Source: an uncultured Synechococcus sp. (GTDB lineage: Bacteria; Cyanobacteriota; Cyanobacteriia; PCC-6307; Cyanobiaceae). Taken from it: a stretch of DNA of 9,955 nucleotides. The position numbers and the translations under genes are program-made. Of this stretch, positions 5,205 to 9,955 are shown one piece after another; the stretch's first letter is position 1; each line of letters starts with the position of its first letter. Under the pieces are notes generated by a model. That model saw only the letters and a program-made list of their open reading frames with translations. It made no database searches and had not been told where the DNA came from. The stretch spans positions 1 through 9,955 of the forward strand of contig CALJTZ010000219.1 of assembly GCA_937975655.1 (NCBI GenBank), in the 5' to 3' direction.

Positions 5205-7012
5205 TAGCGCTCGGGCCTGGGCTGCTGCCAATCGGGCCCTGGCACCCCCGCCTGCTGCAGGGCCAGGGCCTGGCGGGCCAGGGCCGGGCGCGGCACGCGC
5301 CAGAGGCGATAGAGCCCCTCGCTGGCCAGCTGCTGATGGGGCAGGCTCCACCAGTAGGGCAGCTGGGCCGTGCGCTGATCAATCACCACCAACAGCGTGG
5401 CCTGCGGGTGGGGGGCTGAGGGCGTCCAGCCCTCACGACGTTCACGGGCAAGGCGATCACTGAGGTTGATCAGCCCGACCGGTGCAATCCCTTCAAACAG
5501 CACGGGCTGACGCGTGTAGTAGTGCAGCGAGGGCTTGAGGATGCCCACCATCGCCAGGGGCTCCCTGGGGCGGCGCTGGGCCAGCACATCGGCGGCGATG
5601 CGGCGCACCGGCAGCTGACGCACCCCATCGCCCAGCACCAGCAGCGGCAGGTGGGCCGTGGGCACATAGAGCAACAGCGGCAGCTGCAAACCCAAGAGCC
5701 AGCCCGCACGCCAGCGGGGCCGTATCAGAACCACTCCCAGCACCAGGCTGAGGCCAAACCACAGCGCGGCCCGCAGCACCAGGCCACTGGCCAGGAGCTC
5801 TGCCGGCAGGGTGGGCAACTCCGGATCGTTGATCAGCGGGATCCAGCGGGACGAGAAGGCCAGCCCCCCCGCCAGCAGTGCCACCAGCCCCAGGGTGGCG
5901 AGCCGTGCCCAGCGGGGTGGCCGGGCCTGGGCGGCGAGGGCCACCAGCAGCGCCGCCGCCGGCGTGGCGGGGATCCAATAGCTGGGCAGCTTGGTGGCGG
6001 CCAGGGTGAAGAAGCCCAGCACGGCCAGCAGCCAACAGGCCGCAAACAGCTGCAGCGATTGCTCCGGCGGCAGGCTGGCCCGGCGACCACGCAGGCTTGC
6101 CACCAGGCCCTGCAGCAGCAGCGGCGTGAACGGCAGGGAGGCCACCACCAGCACGGGCATGAAAAACCACCAGGGCTGCAGGTGGTTGTTCACCACACCG
6201 GTGAAGCGCTGCAGGTTGTGGTACCCGAAGAAGCTGTCCCAGAAGGGCTGTCCCTCCACCCACAGTTCCGCGGCATACCAGGGCACAGCCACCAGGCCCG
6301 TGATCAGCAGACCTGGCCAGGGTTTCAGGCGCGCCAGCAAGCGCGCGCCATCAGCCTGGCGCCACGCAAACAGGATGAGAGTGAGGGCGCTGAGCACCAC
6401 GGCCACCGGGCCCTTGGCCAGCACGGCCAGGCCCAGCACCACCCAGGCCAGCCACCAACGGCAGCTGGGGGGCTCTGCAGCCGCGTAACCACGCCAGAAC
6501 AACAACAGCGCGATGGCGAGGCAGGCCGTGAACAGGGCATCGCTCACGGCGATGCGGCTCCACAACAGCACCAGGGGCGAGAGCCCAAACGCCAGAGAAG
6601 CACTGAAGGCCGTGATGGCCACCTGCTGGCGCCCCTGGGGCCAGCGCAGCAGGGTGGCCGCCAAGCTGAGCATCACCGCCAGGCTGGCCAGGGCCGAGGG
6701 CAAACGCGCGGCCCAGGTGCCCAGTGGGTTCCAGCTCTGCTGGCCAGGCAGCAGGTAACCCAGCCCCATCAGCCAGTACACCAGGGGCGGTTTGTCGTAG
6801 CGGGGCAGGCCATTCACCCGGGGGGTGAGCCAATCGCCGGTTTCGGCCATGGCCCGTGCCGAGGCGGCAAACAGCGGTGGGGTTTCATCCACCAGGCCGG
6901 TGCAGCCCAGCTGCCACACAAACAGCACCAGGCCGCAGACCAGCACCCCCAGCAATACCGCCAGCACCTGCCGGCGGGCGGCCGGTTGTGGCGGGTGCTG
7001 CTGCTCGGACAC
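5201..7012 (-). CDS. ArnT/PMT-like integral membrane glycosyltransferase (GT-C fold)
   Basis: A 603-residue polytopic enzyme predicted to move a sugar from a polyprenyl-phosphate carrier onto an acceptor on the outer side of the cytoplasmic membrane. After a short cytosolic N-terminus comes the first membrane helix (~15-35), then the loop with the acidic pair D42-E43 in VDETPP, the position of the catalytic acid in the ArnT/PMT class, and RYDKPPLVYW (71-80), typical of ArnT and related PMT_2 proteins. Roughly a dozen hydrophobic segments follow (to ~455), ending in a soluble tail with LHYYTRQPV. The GTG at 7012 starts six bases after the upstream GT4 stop; no strong ribosome site is seen. The stop overlaps that of the convergent DUF721 gene. 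Acceptor (lipid, protein or polysaccharide) is not deducible. Confidence 0.87.
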   Translation of the reverse strand: MSEQQHPPQPAARRQVLAVLLGVLVCGLVLFVWQLGCTGLVDETPPLFAASARAMAETGDWLTPRVNGLPRYDKPPLVYWLMGLGYLLPGQQSWNPLGTWAARLPSALASLAVMLSLAATLLRWPQGRQQVAITAFSASLAFGLSPLVLLWSRIAVSDALFTACLAIALLLFWRGYAAAEPPSCRWWLAWVVLGLAVLAKGPVAVVLSALTLILFAWRQADGARLLARLKPWPGLLITGLVAVPWYAAELWVEGQPFWDSFFGYHNLQRFTGVVNNHLQPWWFFMPVLVVASLPFTPLLLQGLVASLRGRRASLPPEQSLQLFAACWLLAVLGFFTLAATKLPSYWIPATPAAALLVALAAQARPPRWARLATLGLVALLAGGLAFSSRWIPLINDPELPTLPAELLASGLVLRAALWFGLSLVLGVVLIRPRWRAGWLLGLQLPLLLYVPTAHLPLLVLGDGVRQLPVRRIAADVLAQRRPREPLAMVGILKPSLHYYTRQPVLFEGIAPVGLINLSDRLARERREGWTPSAPHPQATLLVVIDQRTAQLPYWWSLPHQQLASEGLYRLWRVPRPALARQALALQQAGVPGPDWQQPRPERY

Positions 7013-7018
7013 CAGGGC

Positions 7019-8125
7019 CTACGCCACAGGCTGCGACCCTATCGCCCGAGACGGCGACAACCCACCCTGCAACCAGGCCTCGAGGCGAGTGGCAAAGGCC
7101 TGGCGCGAGGCTTGGCGCTCCACCCACTCCCGGCAGCCACGGCGATCCAGGGACATCGCCGCCTGGGCCGCGAGGGCCAGGGCCGCCACGTCGTCGGGCT
7201 CCACCAGAAGGCCATTCACCCCCGGCTCCACCAACTCCCCGGGGCCGCCGCGGCGGTAGGCCACCACCGGCACACCACAGGCCATCGCCTCCACCACCAC
7301 GTTGCCGTAGGCCTCGTTCCACTTGGGCGTGTTGAGCAGGGCCCGGCAGCGGCCCAGCTGCCGCTGGAGCTCCGCCGTGGGCAGGAACCCCCGCCAATCC
7401 AGGGTGCCGGCGGGCACCGAGGCCTCCACCGCCGCCGCGTAGGCCGCATCTTCCACCAGCCCCCACACCGCCAGCCGCTCCCCCAGCTGGGCGGCGGCGG
7501 CGGCCGCATCCTCCAGCCCCTTCTCCGGGGCAATCCGGCCCACCCAACCCAGCAAAGGTTCAGGCTCAGCGCAGAAGCTATAGGCCTCCAGATCAAAGCC
7601 ATTGCCCACCACCACCGGAGGACGGGGCAGGGCGAAATCGGCGGCCTGGGCCTGGGTGTGGAAGGCCAGGCGGCGCTGATCCCAGGCGGCCACCTCGGCG
7701 ATCACGGCGTCCATGGCCGCGGACACCGAGCCCATGCTCACCAGGTGAAAGATCGGCACCGCTGCCGTGGGGGTGAGCCAGAAGGGCAGCCAGTCGTAGG
7801 CCAGGTTGAGCACCGCATCGAAGCGCTCGCCAGGGGCGGCCTGCAGGGCCCGCCGCCAGAGGTTGGCCAGCAGTGCGCCGGCGGGCAGGGTCACGGGCGC
7901 CTCACGACCCTGGTGCTGACAGCTGGGCTGCAGGGCACCGGGGCAGGTCCACAGGGCGGCCCCCGCGCAGGCCGGCGACAGCTCCGATCCCTCCGCCGCG
8001 AGCACGGTGAGCTCGTGCCCCCGCTGCAGCAGGCCCGCCACCAGGCCCGTGAGGGTGAGCTCCACCCCGCCGCCGCGGCCACTGCCCAGAGGCCCCACCG
8101 GGGTGCTCACCACCAACAACTTCAT
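7019..8125 (-). CDS. GT4 glycosyltransferase, resembling UDP-glucose:tetrahydrobiopterin glucosyltransferase
   Basis: A 368-residue cytosolic GT-B enzyme that transfers sugar from a nucleotide donor with retention. The N-terminal domain opens with LVVSTPVGPLGSGRGGGVELTL, a glycine-rich acceptor loop. The C-terminal domain has GWVGRIAPEKGLED (193-206), the EX7E pair E271 and E279 in NEAYGNVVVEA, and the donor loop GGPGE. From memory, the N-terminus, the NLAYDWLP segment (107-114) and the EPEPLLGWVGRIAPEKG stretch closely resemble the cyanobacterial pterin glucosyltransferase (BGluT), which makes biopterin-glucoside; this was not searched. The ATG at 8125 overlaps the TGA of the EamA gene by one base (TGATG), implying translational coupling. 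The open frame upstream to 8374 is antisense-like and lacks family sequence. A lipid- or glycan-directed GT4 is the alternative, given the ArnT-like neighbour. Confidence 0.88.
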   Translation of the reverse strand: MKLLVVSTPVGPLGSGRGGGVELTLTGLVAGLLQRGHELTVLAAEGSELSPACAGAALWTCPGALQPSCQHQGREAPVTLPAGALLANLWRRALQAAPGERFDAVLNLAYDWLPFWLTPTAAVPIFHLVSMGSVSAAMDAVIAEVAAWDQRRLAFHTQAQAADFALPRPPVVVGNGFDLEAYSFCAEPEPLLGWVGRIAPEKGLEDAAAAAAQLGERLAVWGLVEDAAYAAAVEASVPAGTLDWRGFLPTAELQRQLGRCRALLNTPKWNEAYGNVVVEAMACGVPVVAYRRGGPGELVEPGVNGLLVEPDDVAALALAAQAAMSLDRRGCREWVERQASRQAFATRLEAWLQGGLSPSRAIGSQPVA

Positions 8126-9057
8126 CAGGGCGCCTCCCAGAGCTGCTGACGTCGGTTGATCAGCACCACACTCCCGAGCGCCAGCGCCGCTCCCAACCAT
8201 TGCAGGGGCCGCAGCTCCTCCCCCAGCAGCACGAGCCCACAGAGCAGGGCAAACATCGGTGTGAGGAAGGTGAGCGAGCTGAAGCTGGTGAGGTTTTCCT
8301 GGTTGGCAAACCAGAAGAAGAGCCCATAGGCCACGGCACTGCCCATCAGGGCGGCATAGGCCATCAGGCCCCACTCCGCTCCACTCCAGGCCGGCCAGAA
8401 GGCCGGCGCCGCCGGGTTAAAGAGCGGCGCCACGGCGGAGGCCACCAGCAGCGGCAGCCCCCCCAGCACCATGTGCCAGCCCGTCACGGCCACCGGATCG
8501 CTGTGGCGGCAGGCATAGCGGCTGAGCACCGTACCGAAGGCCATGGCCAGGGCCGCGCCGAGCATCCAGAGCTCGCCGTGGCTCCAGGCCCGCTCGCCGA
8601 TCGCCTCCGGGCCCATCAACCACCACTGCTGCAACAGCGGAACAGGCAGCCCCAGGCAGAGGATCCCCGCCAGGCCCAGCAACAGGCCCAGCCAACCCAC
8701 GGGGTTGATCGCCTCACCAAACAGGCTGCGGGCCAGCAGGGCCACCGCCAGGGGCTGGGAATCAATCAACACCGATCCCAGCCCGGCGCCGGTGCCCTCC
8801 AGGCCCCGGGCCAGCAGCCCCTGAAAGGCAGTGGCATCCACCAGGGCAAACAGCAACAACCAGAGGCGATCCCGGGGGTCCACCCCCGGCGAGCGCCGCC
8901 AAAGGGCCGCCGCCAGCAGCAGCACCAGCCCGGCCGGCAGCAGCCGCAGCCAGGCCAGGGTGAGTGGCCCACTGCCGGCCAGCAGCGGCTTCATCGCCGC
9001 CATGGCCGTGCCCCAGAGGGCAAAGGGCAACACCATCAGCAGCCAGCGCAGCATCAC
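8125..9057 (-). CDS. EamA/DMT-superfamily transporter
   Basis: A 310-residue inner-membrane carrier of the drug/metabolite transporter superfamily, with two EamA repeats totalling about ten helices. Repeat one opens with LPFALWGTAMAAMKPLL and has the conserved IDSQPLAVALLARSLFGE (99-115) followed by GWLGLLLGLAGI. Repeat two spans ~162-303 and closes with LTPMFALLCGLVLLGEE and LGAALALGSVVLINR. Typical substrates are amino acids, purines or other metabolites exported by proton antiport; the family does not reveal which. The first codon may be the GTG at 9057 or the ATG at 9054 immediately after it; both give essentially the same protein. It is the first gene of a probable operon with the GT4 and ArnT-like genes and is divergent from sppA across 56 bp. 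Confidence 0.9.
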   Translation of the reverse strand: MMLRWLLMVLPFALWGTAMAAMKPLLAGSGPLTLAWLRLLPAGLVLLLAAALWRRSPGVDPRDRLWLLLFALVDATAFQGLLARGLEGTGAGLGSVLIDSQPLAVALLARSLFGEAINPVGWLGLLLGLAGILCLGLPVPLLQQWWLMGPEAIGERAWSHGELWMLGAALAMAFGTVLSRYACRHSDPVAVTGWHMVLGGLPLLVASAVAPLFNPAAPAFWPAWSGAEWGLMAYAALMGSAVAYGLFFWFANQENLTSFSSLTFLTPMFALLCGLVLLGEELRPLQWLGAALALGSVVLINRRQQLWEAP

Positions 9058-9067
9058 CAGCCCAAGC

Positions 9068-9079
9068 TGCCTACAGGCA
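9068..9079. promoter_or_regulatory. Palindrome TGCCT-AC-AGGCA in the EamA/sppA divergent region
   Basis: A 12-bp inverted repeat with perfect 5-bp arms, 10 bases upstream of the EamA gene start as read on the minus strand. It is one of two palindromes in this 56-bp gap. It could be an operator or the stem of a very short leader; no known regulator site is recognised. Confidence 0.25.
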
Positions 9080-9085
9080 CCTTTT

Positions 9086-9091
9086 TAAGAT
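9086..9091 (+). promoter_or_regulatory. Candidate -10 box (TAAGAT) for sppA
   Basis: The only AT-rich run in the divergent gap (TTTTTAAGAT) contains TAAGAT, four of six bases of the -10 consensus, 22 bases before the sppA ATG. No -35 hexamer is evident at the expected distance. Weak call. Confidence 0.3.
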
Positions 9092-9099
9092 CCAGCCAC

Positions 9100-9110
9100 T
9101 GCACAGTGCA
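9100..9110. promoter_or_regulatory. Palindrome TGCAC-A-GTGCA immediately upstream of sppA
   Basis: An 11-bp palindrome with perfect 5-bp arms around a single base, ending three bases before the sppA ATG at 9114. It occupies the place of a ribosome-binding site and does not itself look like one. It may be an operator or chance. Confidence 0.25.
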
Positions 9111-9113
9111 TCA

Positions 9114-9446
9114 ATGGCCTGGCCCTGGCGACGCAAGTCCCGCCGCAAACTGGCGCGTATCGCCATCGAGGGGCCCATTGCCGGCCCCACCCGGGAGCGG
9201 GTGCTCAAGGCACTGCGGGAGGTGGAGCAGCGGGAATGCCCCGCCCTGCTGCTGCGCATCGACAGCCCCGGCGGCACCGTGGGCGACAGCCAGGAGATCC
9301 ACGCCGCCATCACACGCCTGCGCAGCAAGGGCTGCAAGGTGGTGGCGAGCTTCGGCAACATCTCCGCCTCCGGCGGTGTGTACGTGGGCGTGGCAGCCGA
9401 GCAGATCGTGGCCAATCCCGGCACCATCACCGGCTCCATCGGCGTG
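9114..9446 (+). CDS. sppA: Signal peptide peptidase SppA, N-terminal part (interrupted by a chimeric join)
   Basis: The first ~111 residues of a cyanobacterial SppA, a ClpP-fold serine protease that degrades cleaved signal peptides at the membrane. Seen: RIAIEGPIAG (15-24), the oxyanion strand RIDSPGGTVGDSQE (49-61), the nucleophile S86 in ISASGGVYVG, and NPGTITGSIGV (101-111). In intact members a segment with the catalytic lysine (the SGxYKD region) follows. Here homology ends at about 9446 and the frame runs on to a TAA at 9644 through unrelated DNA, so the lysine and the last third or more of the protein are absent. The ATG at 9114 is the first in frame before the basic RRKSRRKLAR stretch. 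I read the loss as a sequence join, not as a natural truncation. Confidence 0.85.
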
Positions 9447-9553
9447 TTCGCGGTGCTGCCGACGCCAACGGCAGTCGCATTGAACGTCACCGTCACGACA
9501 CCGGTGGTGTCTCCAATGAGTACGCTCGTCACGAACTTGCTGTTGGCGCCCGT
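9443..9553 (-). pseudogene. Fragment of a type IV pilin C-terminus (orphan piece in the chimeric tail)
   Basis: On the minus strand these bases read as about 37 codons with the look of the C-terminal beta-rich part of a betaproteobacterial PilA-type major pilin: ANSKFVTSVLIGDTTG, then VVTVTFNATAVGVGSTANT, alternating small, polar and beta-branched residues as pilins do. There is no start, no N-terminal methylation helix and no stop; reading further runs into antisense sppA on one side and antisense mreD on the other. The reverse frame, which continues the SppA frame, gives a Thr/Val-rich string with no family resemblance. Recognition is by pattern, not by search. Confidence 0.55.
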
Positions 9554-9644
9554 GTTGGAGGCCGCCCTGTGGCCTGTGGCCAGCGTGGTGCTCTTGGCGC
9601 CTCAGCGCCGCGCTCCGGACCCCGATGAAAACCGCCCCCTCTAA
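9540..9644 (+). CDS. mreD: Rod shape-determining protein MreD, C-terminal fragment
   Basis: The last ~34 codons of this frame (LLAPVLEAALWPVASVVLLAP, then QRRAPDPDENRPL and TAA) resemble the end of MreD in Burkholderiales: a final membrane helix followed by a charged QRRAPDPD tail. MreD is an inner-membrane partner of MreB and MreC in cell elongation, and mrdA, its usual downstream neighbour in Proteobacteria, begins 13 bases after this stop, which supports the call. The N-terminal three quarters of the gene are missing; the frame happens to be continuous with sppA only because of the join. This piece is not cyanobacterial in style. Confidence 0.65.
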   Translation: MLAPVLEAALWPVASVVLLAPQRRAPDPDENRPL

Positions 9645-9656
9645 GGTGCTTGCTGC

Positions 9657-9887
9657 ATGACTGAATTGCGCAATGTGCAGGTGGACCTGGCGCGCTTCCG
9701 GACCCGGGTGTTTGTGGTCAGCGTACTGGTGCTGGTGTGCTTCTTTCTGCTGTTTGCCCGCTTGGTGTATCTGCAGATCTTCCGGCACGATGACTTGCGG
9801 GCCCAGGCGGAAAGTAACCGTACTTCCATTGTCCCCATCGTGCCTAACCGGGGCCTGATCGTGGACCGTAACGGCATCGTGCTGGCC
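9657..9887 (+). CDS. mrdA: Penicillin-binding protein 2 (MrdA), N-terminal fragment
   Basis: The start of the class B transpeptidase of the elongasome. ATG at 9657, then MTELRNVQVDLARFRTR, a single membrane anchor (~18-40, VSVLVLVCFFLLFARLVYLQ), RHDD, and the hallmark PNRGLIVDRNG (63-73) that opens the PBP dimerisation domain. The wording is typical of Burkholderiales. In that family the next residues should be like LARNYSAYTLEI; instead the frame reads LATYSSGQSTP, so PBP2 homology ends near codon 77 (9885-9887). The frame stays open to the window edge but the last ~22 codons belong to something else. Spacing to the mreD stop fits an mreBCD-mrdA operon of a different organism from the rest of the window. 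Confidence 0.8.
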
Positions 9888-9955
9888 ACCTATTCCAGCG
9901 GCCAGAGCACGCCGGTGGGGCAGGTGGAGCTGTCCACCTTCCGCAATGTGCAGGG
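9873..9955 (+). pseudogene. Fragment resembling flagellar hook protein FlgE (runs off the window)
   Basis: In the same frame as mrdA the last codons read VLATYSSGQSTPVGQVEL and STFRNVQ. This fits the FlgE/hook-basal-body pattern of a YSNGQ-like turn, a GQV-x-L strand and an FxNxQG motif, in which a short beta-hairpin precedes the C-terminal helix. Cyanobacteria have no flagella, so this cannot come from the organism of the main part of the window. Only about 25 codons are visible, and the assignment rests on memory of the motif. Confidence 0.5.

Noticed and set aside
5260..5285. Direct repeat of GGGCCAGGGCC, 15 bp apart
   Set aside because: It encodes two Ala/Leu-rich turns (ALALQ, ALARQ) at the end of the ArnT-like protein; the word GGCCAGGGCC is common all over this GC-rich region through Leu/Ala codon choice.
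5522..8149. An 875-codon open frame on the plus strand
   Set aside because: It is antisense to the ArnT-like and GT4 genes, both of which have clear family motifs. Its composition (Gln, His, Gly, Arg rich, no domain) is what the reverse strand of GC-rich coding DNA gives.
8126..8374. 83-codon extension of the GT4 frame
   Set aside because: It lies over the conserved C-terminal repeat of the EamA gene; GT4 proteins begin directly at the KLLVVSTP strand, and the ATG there overlaps the EamA stop in the TGATG arrangement.
8200..9483. A 427-codon plus-strand open frame
   Set aside because: It is antisense to the EamA gene and out of frame with sppA; low-complexity Gln/His/Arg composition and no recognisable domain.
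9447..9644. A simple frameshift in sppA as the cause of the lost C-terminus
   Set aside because: None of the three plus-strand frames after 9447 restores SppA sequence (no SGxYKD-like segment), so a one- or two-base error cannot explain it.
9440..9900. Insertion sequence or integron-type rearrangement at the tail
   Set aside because: No transposase or integrase fragment, no inverted terminal repeats, no target duplication and no attC-like fold are visible; the pieces are internal parts of housekeeping genes.
1..9955. CRISPR arrays, tRNA or rRNA genes, rho-independent terminators
   Set aside because: No regularly spaced repeats, no cloverleaf or ribosomal RNA sequence, and no GC stem followed by a T-run were found; the longest non-coding gap is 88 bp.

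Overview
The window is a very GC-rich, gene-dense stretch. Positions 1 to about 9445 read as the chromosome of a picocyanobacterium of the Cyanobium / high-GC Synechococcus type. The grounds are a Vipp1 (IM30) gene with the C-terminal helix of the photosynthetic form, a GT4 enzyme resembling the cyanobacterial pterin glucosyltransferases, a DUF721 (DciA-like) protein, one exact HIP1 octamer (GCGATCGC), and packing so tight that many neighbouring genes touch or overlap. Family assignments come from motifs and memory; no database search was run.

Layout: (1) 3-356 (+), the 3' end of an ABC transporter ATPase of the MacB/LolD type. (2) 353-3731 (-), a compressed gene string transcribed right to left: thioredoxin, class I/II aminotransferase, biotin-protein ligase and a secreted M23 peptidase. 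Their boundaries are 14-nt and 19-nt overlaps and a 1-nt gap. (3) 3782-4558 (-), vipp1, head-to-head across 88 bp with a DUF721/zinc-ribbon gene at 4647-5204 (+). (4) 5201-9057 (-), an EamA-type transporter, a GT4 glycosyltransferase and an ArnT/PMT-like membrane glycosyltransferase, with the first pair overlapping by 1 nt and the second separated by 6 nt. (5) 9114 onward (+), the start of sppA. Both convergent gene pairs (353-356 and 5201-5204) share bases of their stop codons.

The last ~510 bases are not a continuation of the same genome. The SppA homology stops after about 111 residues. It is followed by a fragment that reads as a type IV pilin C-terminus on the minus strand (~9443-9553), then the last ~34 codons of mreD and the start of mrdA (PBP2) in the betaproteobacterial style (~9540-9887), then a stretch resembling flagellar hook protein FlgE (~9873-9955). 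These joins fall inside coding sequence at short shared words, so I read the tail as a chimera (template switching or misassembly) between a freshwater cyanobacterium and one or more Proteobacteria, not as a new gene arrangement.

Functionally the cyanobacterial part is mostly housekeeping: thylakoid membrane maintenance (Vipp1), redox (thioredoxin), amino-acid metabolism, biotinylation of acetyl-CoA carboxylase, cell-wall hydrolysis and probable replication (DUF721). The transporter-GT4-ArnT-like set is the accessory part most open to a new function. I found no tRNA, rRNA, CRISPR array, insertion sequence or intergenic stretch longer than 100 bases.
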